Positions 1-7,343 are shown, counted from the stretch's first letter. The stretch: 12,521 nucleotides of DNA from an uncultured Collinsella sp. (GCA_902488525.1 CABTWP010000050.1:1-12521), one strand, 5' to 3'. The notes: generated from the letters alone by a model not told the origin. Numbers and translations are program-made.

Positions 1-2
1 AA

Positions 3-39
3 AACCACCACAAAGGTGCCTGTCCCCTTTGTGGTGGTT
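3..39. repeat. Palindromic repeat, copy 1 (possible terminator of the fusion gene)
   Basis: Perfect 14-bp arms (3-16 and 26-39) enclose a 9-nt loop. Read on the minus strand, the centre at 30-12 is AAAGGGGACAGGCACCTTT, which matches the centre of a second hairpin at 7350-7368 (AAAGGGGTCAGGTTGCTTT), so the two belong to one dispersed family. The outer arms differ between the copies, yet each copy pairs perfectly. This copy starts 6 bp past the stop codon of the minus-strand fusion gene. On that strand the stem runs into TTTT at the window edge, so it could also terminate transcription. The GGGG-NCAGG core recalls REP elements linked to RAYT (Y1-type) transposases; that link is inferred. Confidence 0.75.
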
Positions 40-45
40 GGGGCG

Positions 46-2223
46 TTAGGGGAGGAGCTTCATGGCGGCGTCGTGGGCGGCGTGCTCGTAGGTGTCGTCG
101 AGGGGCTTGAGCGGCAGCAGGGCGGCGGCCTGTGCATCGCCACGGTGCTCGAGGGCATGGGCGATCAGCCAGTCGGCGAGCTCGGGGTTCTTGGGCAGCG
201 CCGGGCCATGCAGGTACGTGCCGATGACGCCCTTGTAGATCAGGCCCTCAAAGCCATCGTCGCCGTTGTTGCCGGTGCCCGTGACGACGGACGTTCCGAG
301 CGGCGTGGCCTCGGCGTCCAAAAGCGTGCGGCCACCGTGGTTCTCGAATCCCACAAAGGGCTCAGGTGCCAGATCGGTTTTGACGGCTACGTTGCCGATC
401 AGGCGGTCGGAGCCGCGTACGGTTTCGGCGGCAATGACGCCCAGGCCCTCAATGCGATCCTCGCCCATATAGTACGAACGGCCGAGCAGCTGATAGCTGC
501 CACAGATGGCGAGCAGCGAGCCGCTGTCCTCAACATAGGCCGCGACCTTGTCTTTTTGGGCGAGCAGCTCGTGTGCCACGGCTAGCTGGTCGCGGTCGGA
601 GCCACCGCCCATCATGACGATATCGGCATCGGTCAAATCAAGCGTTTCGCCCATACGGACCTCGTCTACACGCACGGGAATGCCACGCCAGACGCAGCGG
701 CGCTCGAGCGCGATAACATTGCCGCCGTCACCGTAGAGGTTAAGGGCATCGGGATACAGGTAGACGATGCGCAGCGGGCGCGAAAGCTCGACTGGTACGA
801 TGCCGACAGGAAGAGCGCTGCCGTCGGCACGGGCTACGGCGCGCCCGGCAACAGCGTCGGCGGCAGCGCCTTTCAGCCCGTCGAGCTCCTTGACCAGCGG
901 CGGGAAGGCCGTGTAGTTAGCGACGGCGTAGAAAGTGTCGCCGGCAGCCTCGTCTGCCACGGCGCCAATTGCCTGGGCGACGTCCGAGATTATCGCGGCA
1001 TCGATGCCGGCGTACTTGAGGCGTACCTGCATGTCGTGCGCACGCGTGCCTCCGGCAAAGGCGACAAGACCCGGCGTGCCGGCGATGCGCTCAAAGTCGA
1101 CGTCGTAGATCCACGATACATCGTGTCCGTCGGCGTCGTTGTCGTTGAGGAAGAAAGCGCAGAGTCTGCCGCCCGCCGTCTTAATGGACTGGATCTGTCG
1201 ATCGAAGCCTACGGGATTCTTGGCCAGGTTGGCCTCGACGGTGCGGCCGGCGATATCCCAGCGGCCCATGCGTCCGCCGGCGGGGACGTAGGCATCGAGC
1301 GTGGGCTGCAGGTGCGCCGTATCCACGCCTAACTCATGTGCGGCAAAGAATGCAGCGGCAACGTTGTAGACCATGTACAGGCCGTTGTAGCGCGTGGCGA
1401 TGTGTACGGCAGCCGCGTCGGACGCAGATCCAAAGACCAGGTCAAAGCCGTAGCCGTCGCAGCCGAGCTCCACGCCCGTCACACGGCGGACCAGTGCGGG
1501 GCGTGCCCAACCGCACGAGGGGCAATGGTAGGCGCCGAGTTGACCATACTGCACATAGTCGTACTCCAACGGGGCGTTGCACTGCGAGCAAAAGCGCGAG
1601 TCGCTAATACGGTCGGACTCGGTGTCGGTGGCGCCGTCGATGCCAAAGGCGATGCTTGCATTGGGAACGCGTGCGGCGATCGCGGCACACAGCGGGTCGT
1701 CTGCGTTGTAGATGAGCGTTGTCGTTGGAGAGAGCTCCAACGCATGGGCGATGACGTCTTGGGTATGGTCGATCTCGCCATAGCGATCCAGCTGGTCACG
1801 GAACAGGTTGAGCAGCACGAAGTACGTCGGCTTGAGCTTGGGCAGAACGCGTACGGTGTAAAGCTCATCGCACTCAAAAACGCCCACGCGCTTGCCGCCG
1901 CCGGCTCGCTTGAGGCCGCTGCGCGCCTCGAGCAGTGCACCCACCACGCCCGGCTCCATGTTGTTGCCGGCGCGGTTGCATACCACGGTGGCGCCGCTGG
2001 CGGCAACGGCGTCGGCGATGAGGTTGGAGGTGGTGGTCTTGCCATTAGTACCGGTGATCACCACGCTGCGGTCGACAAGGCCGGCGAGGTCGCTCAGCAG
2101 CTCGGGGTCGATCTTCATGGCGATGCGGCCGGGGAGTACGCCGCCCTGGCGCTTAAGGACGGAGCGCAGCCCCCAGCGGGCGATATCGCTCGAGGTGCAG
2201 GCAAGAGATGAGCGGAGATTCAT
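46..2223 (-). CDS. murT-gatD: MurT-GatD fusion: lipid II isoglutaminyl synthase, both subunits in one chain
   Basis: 725 aa. Family role: amidation of D-iso-glutamate in lipid II to D-iso-glutamine, using ammonia released from glutamine, in cytoplasmic peptidoglycan synthesis. Residues 1-455 are MurT: a Mur-ligase P-loop TGTNGKTT at 57-64, a four-cysteine zinc ribbon (C212, C215, C234, C237) inserted in the central domain, and the DUF1727 C-terminal domain with the conserved DADGHDVSWIYDVDFE stretch at 362-377. Residues 484-695 are GatD: an amidotransferase with nucleophile C574 (AICGSYQLLG) and H672 (GTYLHG). A loose Ala-rich linker (about 455-483) joins them. The two are usually separate adjacent genes, of about 437 and 243 aa in Staphylococcus aureus. 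The reading frame is continuous through the junction. The ATG at 2223 has AGGAA about 8 nt upstream. The gene lies 45 bp after the TPR-like pair, probably in the same transcript. Confidence 0.93.
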   Translation of the reverse strand: MNLRSSLACTSSDIARWGLRSVLKRQGGVLPGRIAMKIDPELLSDLAGLVDRSVVITGTNGKTTTSNLIADAVAASGATVVCNRAGNNMEPGVVGALLEARSGLKRAGGGKRVGVFECDELYTVRVLPKLKPTYFVLLNLFRDQLDRYGEIDHTQDVIAHALELSPTTTLIYNADDPLCAAIAARVPNASIAFGIDGATDTESDRISDSRFCSQCNAPLEYDYVQYGQLGAYHCPSCGWARPALVRRVTGVELGCDGYGFDLVFGSASDAAAVHIATRYNGLYMVYNVAAAFFAAHELGVDTAHLQPTLDAYVPAGGRMGRWDIAGRTVEANLAKNPVGFDRQIQSIKTAGGRLCAFFLNDNDADGHDVSWIYDVDFERIAGTPGLVAFAGGTRAHDMQVRLKYAGIDAAIISDVAQAIGAVADEAAGDTFYAVANYTAFPPLVKELDGLKGAAADAVAGRAVARADGSALPVGIVPVELSRPLRIVYLYPDALNLYGDGGNVIALERRCVWRGIPVRVDEVRMGETLDLTDADIVMMGGGSDRDQLAVAHELLAQKDKVAAYVEDSGSLLAICGSYQLLGRSYYMGEDRIEGLGVIAAETVRGSDRLIGNVAVKTDLAPEPFVGFENHGGRTLLDAEATPLGTSVVTGTGNNGDDGFEGLIYKGVIGTYLHGPALPKNPELADWLIAHALEHRGDAQAAALLPLKPLDDTYEHAAHDAAMKLLP

Positions 2224-2268
2224 GAAGCCGTTCCTAACGTGAATGACATGGTCGTGGCGTTTGCGCCG

Positions 2269-3312
2269 TTAAAAGCCGTAGCGGCGCGCAAACTCCTGGG
2301 CAAGCTGCGAAACGCCTTCGCAGGCATTGGCCCAGGGGGCAAAGTCGGGGGTATCCGAGATGATGCCGTCGGCTTCCCAAACCGCCTGGTGCGAGAGGTC
2401 CCAGGGGTCGCGCGGCTCGGGTCGGCAGGGAAGGTACGGCGTCTGGTACATGGGGTTCAGCAAGAAGAACGCGCCGCCCTCGCAGCGGTTGGCAAACTCA
2501 CGCAGCGCGCGTGTCGCCGGGCGCATCTTGTTCGTTTTGAACAGCAAGATCGTGCGGGCGAGCAGGTACCAGGGGGAGTTCTCGAGGGTATCGGCCCCCA
2601 TCTGCTCCTCGAGCTGGTGGGCCAGGGCAAAAAAGCCGTCCTCGTCTTCCAAGCGAGCGAGGGCGAGTAGCACGGTGCCTGCGGCTCGGGTGGGGTAGCC
2701 TTCCGCCTTAAGGACGCGGCGGGCGTAGTTGGCGGCAGCACGGTAGCGGGCGCTCGCCATGCACAGCTGCGAGATGGCCTCGAGCGTATGAAGCCACCCG
2801 ATAAGAGCCGGCTCGCTCACGGTAAGGTCTGCTGCGGTGACACCATCGGCCAAAACATTATTGGCCCAGTAGTGCGGGGCTTCCATGTCGAACCCGGGCA
2901 CGCTTTGCTGCAGGTAATCGGCCGTGGTCGCCTCGAGCTTCATCAGGTCGCCCAGGCAGGCGTCGACGGGCGTGTCCGCCAAAATGATGGCGAGCAGCTG
3001 GGCATCGAGGACATACGCATCGATGCGGACGATCTTGAGCAGCTCATCGCGCATGTCGTCGAACAGGCGGTTGCGCGTCTGCTCAAACTCCTCGTCGCTG
3101 CCCATGTCCTCGATGCGATGGAGCTCGTCGAGCAGGTGGCGATGAACACCGGCGTAGGACAGCAGCGCCTGGGCATGCTCGGACTGCGCATACTTATGAG
3201 GGTTGACGTTCACGTCGTTATGGACAAGCTCGCGTGCTGCATCGGTGAGCTCGGGGTGCGACGCCAGATAGGTGCGCTCCAGGTAGGCGGGGATGTAGAC
3301 GCTCGGATCCAT
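2269..3312 (-). CDS. TPR-like helical protein of unknown function, paralog A
   Basis: 347 aa, predicted soluble, with no signal peptide or membrane segment. I do not recognise a catalytic motif. It appears all-helical, with TPR-like helix pairs at about 166-225 (GWLHTLEAISQL, then a RYRAAANYARRVLKAEG turn, then AAGTVLLALARLED) and 246-276 (SPWYLLARTILLFKTNKMRPATRAL). It aligns along its whole length with the gene just upstream: LTDAA near residue 22, DAQLL near 103, the RYR helix near 189, a final APWA near 325. The two are diverged tandem duplicates. Its ATG overlaps the upstream stop by one base (TAATG), and GGGAGGAG lies about 7 nt before the start, which points to translational coupling. 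TPR folds usually mediate protein-protein contacts. The neighbouring MurT-GatD gene hints at a cell-envelope role, but that is only context. Confidence 0.85.
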   Translation of the reverse strand: MDPSVYIPAYLERTYLASHPELTDAARELVHNDVNVNPHKYAQSEHAQALLSYAGVHRHLLDELHRIEDMGSDEEFEQTRNRLFDDMRDELLKIVRIDAYVLDAQLLAIILADTPVDACLGDLMKLEATTADYLQQSVPGFDMEAPHYWANNVLADGVTAADLTVSEPALIGWLHTLEAISQLCMASARYRAAANYARRVLKAEGYPTRAAGTVLLALARLEDEDGFFALAHQLEEQMGADTLENSPWYLLARTILLFKTNKMRPATRALREFANRCEGGAFFLLNPMYQTPYLPCRPEPRDPWDLSHQAVWEADGIISDTPDFAPWANACEGVSQLAQEFARRYGF

Positions 3313-4388
3313 TAGAGGTCTCCTCCCTTAAACGGCAAACCCTGCTCGGCCGCCCGCAGTATGCGCTCATCGATTTGGGAACGCACGATATCGTTGGTGG
3401 CGACCCAGGCGGCAAAACTGGCGTTGTCGGGGGCGCCCAGGCCCTCCTGCAGTACCGGCGTCGCCTCGGACAGCGCAAGGACAAGTTCGTCGGTGGAGCC
3501 CACACTCACATTGACGCGGGCATAGACGCCATCGGGAAACTCGGTTTGGAAGTAGAGCGCCTCGGCTGCGTGCGGGCACGAACGCACAAGGATACGCAGG
3601 TAGTGTTCGGCACCCTCGTAGTCCAGCTCGCGCCAGGCAGCGCTCATCAGCGCGATGAGCGTCCACGGGTCCAAGTCACGCTCCGCATCTTTGGGGCGGC
3701 GGCGCAGCGGGGTATTCGCGAGGTACGGCACGGAGTGAGCGGAGCGAAAGCGCTTGAGCTCCTCGGCGGGGTATTCGAGCTTTGCCATGGCGAGCATCGC
3801 GGTGTGGCGGACACCAGCGGGGTCGTTGGGCGCAAAGTCCAAGCTGCGATTTGCGGCTTCGAGCGACATGCGGTAGCGTCCGCTAATGAGCGCGCGCGAT
3901 GCCAAGGCGGCAAGCCAGCGCAGGTAGGGGCGGCGCATAAGGTCGCCTGCGGCCTCGCGCTCGTAGGGGTCCTGCGCCGAGGCGATCTTGAGCTCCAGAT
4001 CGTGCTCCACCTCGTCGCACTTGGACACCAGATACTGCACGTATTCCTCGTTGGATTCGGCGGTGAGTGCCGTCAGCATGCGCTGGGCATCCCAGTTGGC
4101 CGGATCGAGTGCGGCCGCCTCGCGGAGCATGTTCTCGGCTGCGGCTTCTTCTTGCTCTGCCTGGGTATCGTCGGGGATAAAGGGAATGCGGTAGTCGACA
4201 GCCTCGACCACCTTGGCAATCAGATGCCCGGCGCGGTCGCGGTCGTGCACGATGAGCGGTGCGGGGTTGCGGGTGAATTGTTCCATCAGACGCTCTACGG
4301 CGGCAGCGTCGGTGAGCGGGATATTGTCGCGGCGCAAGGCCTCAAGAACGAGGCGATGGCAATCCTCTTGAATGGGATCGAATGCCAT
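3312..4388 (-). CDS. TPR-like helical protein of unknown function, paralog B
   Basis: 358 aa from the chosen ATG at 4388, which sits 6 nt after a near-perfect ribosome site AAAGGAGG. An in-frame start 30 bp further upstream would bury that site inside the gene, so I reject it. The protein is soluble and helical. Helix pairs resembling TPRs lie at about 82-113 (EAAAENMLREAAALDPANWDA), 152-205 (RPYLRWLAALASRALISGRY, then the EAANRSLDFAPNDP turn) and 240-270 (PWTLIALMSAAWRELDYEGA). The LDPANWDA and LDFAPNDP turns have the Pro/Asn-rich inter-helix look of TPR units. It is the full-length paralog of the next gene and overlaps it by one base. It is the first gene of the presumed three-gene minus-strand operon. 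No enzyme motif is visible; a scaffold or adaptor role is the most I would infer. Confidence 0.85.
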   Translation of the reverse strand: MAFDPIQEDCHRLVLEALRRDNIPLTDAAAVERLMEQFTRNPAPLIVHDRDRAGHLIAKVVEAVDYRIPFIPDDTQAEQEEAAAENMLREAAALDPANWDAQRMLTALTAESNEEYVQYLVSKCDEVEHDLELKIASAQDPYEREAAGDLMRRPYLRWLAALASRALISGRYRMSLEAANRSLDFAPNDPAGVRHTAMLAMAKLEYPAEELKRFRSAHSVPYLANTPLRRRPKDAERDLDPWTLIALMSAAWRELDYEGAEHYLRILVRSCPHAAEALYFQTEFPDGVYARVNVSVGSTDELVLALSEATPVLQEGLGAPDNASFAAWVATNDIVRSQIDERILRAAEQGLPFKGGDL

Positions 4389-4423
4389 GGGGCCTCCTTT
4401 GCTGCGGTTAGGGTTCAAATGTC

Positions 4424-4431
4424 TCTATATA
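4424..4431 (-). promoter_or_regulatory. Possible -10 region for the minus-strand operon
   Basis: On the minus strand this stretch reads TATATAGA, containing TATATA and TATAGA, both close to a -10 hexamer. It lies about 36 bp ahead of the ATG at 4388. No good -35 is visible 16-18 bp further upstream, so this is a weak call based on position and the AT-rich step in GC-rich DNA. Confidence 0.3.
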
Positions 4432-4450
4432 AGGTTCTAGTTTACCCGCA

Positions 4451-4607
4451 TGTGGCACACCGGGGGTGCCGCACTTGGACTTGCACCTTTGCACCACGAA
4501 GACGGATGTCGCACAAATGTCGGCACCATGGACGGCCGAGTGGTATCACGGTGCCGCAAACGGTCGATTTTTGGCGGCGAACGGTGCATATTTTGGAGGG
4601 GCACCGT
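4451..4607. repeat. Cluster of three GGCACC/GGTGCC stem-loops in a gene-free region
   Basis: This is non-coding DNA between divergent genes. Stem-loop 1: 4451-4458 pairs with 4466-4473 (TGTGGCAC/GTGCCGCA, one G-T pair, 7-nt loop). Stem-loop 2: 4521-4527 pairs with 4550-4556 (CGGCACC/GGTGCCG). Stem-loop 3: 4581-4587 pairs with 4601-4607 (ACGGTGC/GCACCGT). The 9-mer GGTGCCGCA occurs twice (4465-4473, 4550-4558). CTTTGCACCA at 4487-4496 equals one arm of the palindromic repeat at 7344-7374. Open frames crossing the region have no ribosome site and no recognisable protein. It may be a decayed repeat or a regulatory region. Confidence 0.5.
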
Positions 4608-4636
4608 CCTGCCCGGGATATGTAGTCAACCTTGAT

Positions 4637-4645
4637 AAAACGTTT
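4637..4645. promoter_or_regulatory. LacI-family-like operator, site 1
   Basis: The sequence is AAAACGTTT, a palindrome centred on CG and flanked as GATAAAACGTTTGCCC. LacI/PurR/CcpA-type regulators typically bind such CG-centred palindromes (PurR prefers a GCAAACGTTTNC-like site). It lies about 110 bp upstream of the alcohol dehydrogenase promoter. No LacI-family gene is in the window. Confidence 0.35.
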
Positions 4646-4693
4646 GCCCAGCTTGGGAGTATGAATGCCGCACAAGGGTCTTCAGGGATAGAA

Positions 4694-4702
4694 AAAACGT
4701 TT
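4694..4702. promoter_or_regulatory. LacI-family-like operator, site 2
   Basis: This is a second exact AAAACGTTT, 57 bp downstream of the first and about 45 bp upstream of the likely -10 at 4746. Two identical CG-centred sites in one promoter region are compatible with a looping or cooperative repressor. This is inferred from sequence only. Confidence 0.35.
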
Positions 4703-4745
4703 CATCATTGGCGGCTTTAGGTGAATAACTGACCAACCAGAACGG

Positions 4746-4751
4746 TAAAAT
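4746..4751 (+). promoter_or_regulatory. Probable -10 box for the alcohol dehydrogenase gene
   Basis: TAAAAT matches the -10 consensus at five of six positions and would start transcription near 4758, immediately before the first leader hairpin. No convincing -35 is seen 16-19 bp upstream, which would be consistent with an activated or repressor-controlled promoter. Confidence 0.4.
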
Positions 4752-4758
4752 AGTGTTT

Positions 4759-4848
4759 GTCTGAGCGTCGAGACGTTCAGACATCGCGCATTGTCATCGC
4801 CGGCAACGCGCAAAACGGTCCTAACGGAGCCAATCGGGTGCTCCGTTA
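4759..4848 (+). promoter_or_regulatory. Leader with two hairpins before the alcohol dehydrogenase
   Basis: Hairpin 1 (4759-4782) starts GTCTGAGCGT and ends in GTTCAGAC: ten pairs including one G-T, closed by a 4-nt loop, beginning within a base or two of the predicted transcript start. Hairpin 2 has perfect 9-bp arms, TAACGGAGC (4822-4830) and GCTCCGTTA (4840-4848), with a 9-nt loop. No U-tract follows either, so they are not ordinary terminators. The leader continues about 40 nt to an AGGAGG ribosome site. Possible roles are mRNA stabilisation, an operator overlapping +1, or an unknown regulatory RNA; I match no known riboswitch class. Confidence 0.5.
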
Positions 4849-4888
4849 TATACGCAAGTCTAAGAGGGGCTTGTTTAGGAGGCACAGT

Positions 4889-6112
4889 ATGGGACGTTTT
4901 ACCAATCCTCGCGATCTGTACTTTGGTGAGGGCGCTCGCCACGAGGTGAAGAACCTCAAGGGCAAGAAGGCCATCATCGTTTCTGGCGGCAGCTCTATGC
5001 GCCGCGGCGGGTTCCTGCAGGACGTCGAGAACGACCTTAAGGAAGGCGGTTTCGAGGTCAAGCTGTTCGAGGGCGTCGAGTCCGATCCGTCCATCGAGAC
5101 GGTCATGAAGGGCGCCGAGGCCATGCGCGAGTTCGAGCCCGACTGGATTATCGCCATCGGCGGCGGCTCGCCCATCGATGCCGCTAAGGCCATGTGGGTC
5201 TTCTACGAGTATCCCGAGGAGTCCTTCGATAACATCATCCAGCCGTTCAGCTTCCCCGAGCTGCGTCAGAAGGCTCATTTCTGCGCCATCTCCTCTACCT
5301 CCGGCACCGCTACCGAGGTCACTGCCTTCTCCGTCATCACCGACTACGCCAAGGGCATCAAGTACCCGCTGGCCGACTTCAACATCACCCCTGATGTCGC
5401 CATCGTCGACCCCGAGCTCACCTACACCATGCCCGCCAAGCTGTGCGCTCACACCGGCATGGACGCTCTGACCCACTGCATGGAGGCCTACGTTTCCACC
5501 TGCGCCTCTATGTTCACCGACGCCAACGCTCTGCACGGCATCCGCGAGATCGTCGAGTGGCTGCCCAAGTCCTATGCTGGCGACCATGAGGCCCGTCAGC
5601 ATATGCACGAGGCTCAGTGCATCGCCGGTATCGCCTTCTCCTCGGGCCTGCTGGGCATCGTTCACTCCATGGCTCACAAGACCGGTGCTGCCTTCGAGAA
5701 CGGTCACATCATCCACGGTGCTGCTAACGCCATGTACCTGGGCAAGGTCATCCAGTGGAACTCCAAGGACCCGCGTGCTGCCGAGCGTTATGCTTACGTG
5801 GCCAAGGAGATCCTGCACCTTCCCGGCGAGACCAACGAGGAGCTCATCGCCGCGCTCGTCCAGAAGATTCGCGACCTCAACGACCAGCTCAACATTCCGC
5901 AGTCCATCAAGGATTACGCGAATGGTGGCGTGAAGGTCGACGCCGAGAACCCGCAGATGGTTTCCGAGGAGGAGTTCCTCGCCAAGCTGCCCGAGATCGC
6001 CGCGAACGCCGAGCAGGACGCCTGCACGCCCGAGAACCCGCGTGAGACCAAGGCTGCCGACTTCGAGAAGATTCTCAAGGCTTGCTACTACGACACCGAC
6101 ATCGATTTCTAA
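4889..6112 (+). CDS. Iron-containing alcohol dehydrogenase
   Basis: 407 aa. Group III (iron-type) alcohol dehydrogenase that reversibly reduces an aldehyde with NAD(P)H in the cytoplasm. The exact substrate (ethanol, butanol, 1,3-propanediol or other) cannot be read from sequence. The nucleotide-binding loop is GGGSPIDAAK (91-100). The SSTSGTATEVTAF motif is at 135-147. Metal ligands by family pattern are D192 and H196 (HTGMDALTHCMEAY), H259 (GIVHSMAHKTG) and H273 or H276 (NGHIIHG). The chosen ATG follows AGGAGG by 6 nt. An extension to 4757 would lack a ribosome site and translate the leader hairpins. Codons such as GCT, GGT and CTG are more frequent here than in neighbouring genes, as expected for a highly expressed gene. 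It is followed by a strong terminator. The next two genes belong to the same wider superfamily. Confidence 0.93.
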   Translation: MGRFTNPRDLYFGEGARHEVKNLKGKKAIIVSGGSSMRRGGFLQDVENDLKEGGFEVKLFEGVESDPSIETVMKGAEAMREFEPDWIIAIGGGSPIDAAKAMWVFYEYPEESFDNIIQPFSFPELRQKAHFCAISSTSGTATEVTAFSVITDYAKGIKYPLADFNITPDVAIVDPELTYTMPAKLCAHTGMDALTHCMEAYVSTCASMFTDANALHGIREIVEWLPKSYAGDHEARQHMHEAQCIAGIAFSSGLLGIVHSMAHKTGAAFENGHIIHGAANAMYLGKVIQWNSKDPRAAERYAYVAKEILHLPGETNEELIAALVQKIRDLNDQLNIPQSIKDYANGGVKVDAENPQMVSEEEFLAKLPEIAANAEQDACTPENPRETKAADFEKILKACYYDTDIDF

Positions 6113-6133
6113 TCGACTCTTGTTATCGTAACG

Positions 6134-6174
6134 AGGGGCTCCGCACGTATCCGTACGGAGCCCCTTTCTTTTTT
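6134..6174 (+). terminator. Intrinsic terminator after the alcohol dehydrogenase
   Basis: GGGGCTCCG (6135-6143) pairs perfectly with CGGAGCCCC (6156-6164). Three further inner pairs (ACG/CGT) follow one mismatch, with a 4-nt loop, and then TTTCTTTTTT. It sits 22 bp after the stop codon and ends only 16 nt before the start of the next gene. Confidence 0.9.
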
Positions 6175-6190
6175 AGAGAATGGGATAAAA

Positions 6191-7291
6191 ATGGCTGCAA
6201 TTTTCAATAGCCCCAGCAAGTACATCCAGGGTCCGGACGAGCTCGCCAAGCTCGGCTCCTATGTCGAGCCGCTCGGCGCTAAGGCCCTCGTCATCGTGAC
6301 GCCTTCGGGCAAGAAGCGCGTTGGTGCCAAGATCGAGGGCGGCTTTGCCGAGGCTAAGGCCGAGCTGCTGTTTGAGGACTTTAACGGCGAGTGCTCAAAG
6401 GGCGAGGTCGATCGCCTGGTTGCGCTCGCTCGCGACAACGGTTGCGACATCATCGTCGGCGTCGGTGGCGGCAAGATCCTCGACACCGCGAAGGCCGTTG
6501 CCTATTACCTGGAATCCCCGGTTATCATTTGCCCCACCATCGCTTCGACCGATGCACCGTGCTCGGCACTTTCGGTGCTCTACACCGATGACGGCCAGTT
6601 CGATAAATATCTCTTCCTTAAGGCAAACCCCAACATTGTCCTGATGGATACGACGGTTATCGCGGCGAGCCCGGTGCGCCTGACGGTTTCCGGTATGGGC
6701 GATGCACTCGCAACCTACTTTGAGGCCCAGGCGACGCATGATGCCGACGGTGGCACTTGCGCCGGCGGCAAGGGCGGCATGGCTGGCTTGGCGCTCGCCA
6801 AGCTCTGCTACGAGACGCTTATGGCCGATGGCGTCAAGGCCAAGGTCGCGCTGGAGAAGGGTGCGCTCACGCCTGCCGTCGAGCACATCATCGAGGCCAA
6901 TACGCTGCTTTCTGGCATTGGCTTTGAGAGCTCGGGCCTTGCTGCTGCTCATGCCATCCACAATGGCCTGACGATGCTGCCCGAGTGCCACGGCATGTAT
7001 CACGGCGAGAAGGTCGCCTTTGGCACTATCGTCCAGCTGGTACTCGAAGATGCTCCGACTGAGAAACTCGAGGAAGTCTTGGGCTTCTGCATTGAGCTGG
7101 GCCTACCGGTCACGATGAAGGAACTTGGCGTTGCCGAGCTTACGCGCGAGCAGGCCATGATTGTTGCCGAGGCCGCGTGCGCGCCCGAGGACACCATGTG
7201 CAACATGCCGTTTGAGGTGACGCCCGAGATGGTCGCAAACGCCATCCTGGGTGCCGACGCGCTGGGCCACTACTATCTCATGGATGAGTAA
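6191..7291 (+). CDS. gldA: Glycerol dehydrogenase (GldA family)
   Basis: 366 aa, the usual length. Family role: NAD-dependent oxidation of glycerol to dihydroxyacetone, or the reverse, in the cytoplasm. The NAD-binding loop is GVGGGKILDTAKA (90-102). The STDAPCSALSVLY stretch at 119-131 is typical of the family. Zinc ligands by homology to the Bacillus enzyme (D173, H256, H274) are D171 (GMGDALATYFEA), H254 (AAAHAIHNG) and H271 (MYHGEKVAFG). The C-terminal NMPFEVTPEMV / ILGADALG tail is canonical. The ribosome site is weak (TGGGA). The terminator ends 16 nt before the start codon, so there is no room for a separate promoter after it; expression probably depends on read-through. No dihydroxyacetone kinase gene is nearby. 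Confidence 0.9.
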   Translation: MAAIFNSPSKYIQGPDELAKLGSYVEPLGAKALVIVTPSGKKRVGAKIEGGFAEAKAELLFEDFNGECSKGEVDRLVALARDNGCDIIVGVGGGKILDTAKAVAYYLESPVIICPTIASTDAPCSALSVLYTDDGQFDKYLFLKANPNIVLMDTTVIAASPVRLTVSGMGDALATYFEAQATHDADGGTCAGGKGGMAGLALAKLCYETLMADGVKAKVALEKGALTPAVEHIIEANTLLSGIGFESSGLAAAHAIHNGLTMLPECHGMYHGEKVAFGTIVQLVLEDAPTEKLEEVLGFCIELGLPVTMKELGVAELTREQAMIVAEAACAPEDTMCNMPFEVTPEMVANAILGADALGHYYLMDE

Positions 7292-7303
7292 ATCAAGCTA
7301 AGG

Positions 7304-7339
7304 AAGGGGCAAAGCCAGCAGGTGGCTTTGCCCCTTTTT
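7304..7339 (+). terminator. Strong intrinsic terminator after the first glycerol dehydrogenase
   Basis: GGGGCAAAGCCA (7306-7317) and TGGCTTTGCCCC (7323-7334) form a perfect 12-bp stem with a 5-nt loop, followed by TTTTT. Two flanking A-T pairs extend the stem. It lies 12 bp after the stop codon. Confidence 0.95.
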
Positions 7340-7343
7340 GCTA

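Noticed and set aside
3375..4625. 416-codon plus-strand open frame opposite TPR-like paralog B
   Set aside because: It is the antisense of a gene with an excellent ribosome site and a homologous neighbour. It has no ribosome site or family resemblance, and long antisense frames are expected in DNA with this GC bias.
4466..4720. 84-codon plus-strand frame in the 4389-4888 intergenic region
   Set aside because: It has no ribosome site or recognisable protein, and it spans inverted repeats and operator-like sites.
4757..4888. 44-codon N-terminal extension of the alcohol dehydrogenase
   Set aside because: It would translate the two leader hairpins and has no ribosome site, while AGGAGG sits 6 nt before the ATG at 4889 and family homology begins there.
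4682..5818. 378-codon minus-strand open frame opposite the alcohol dehydrogenase
   Set aside because: It is antisense to a clearly recognised enzyme, runs into the regulatory leader, and its low-complexity Gly/Val/Leu/His content is typical of a shadow frame.
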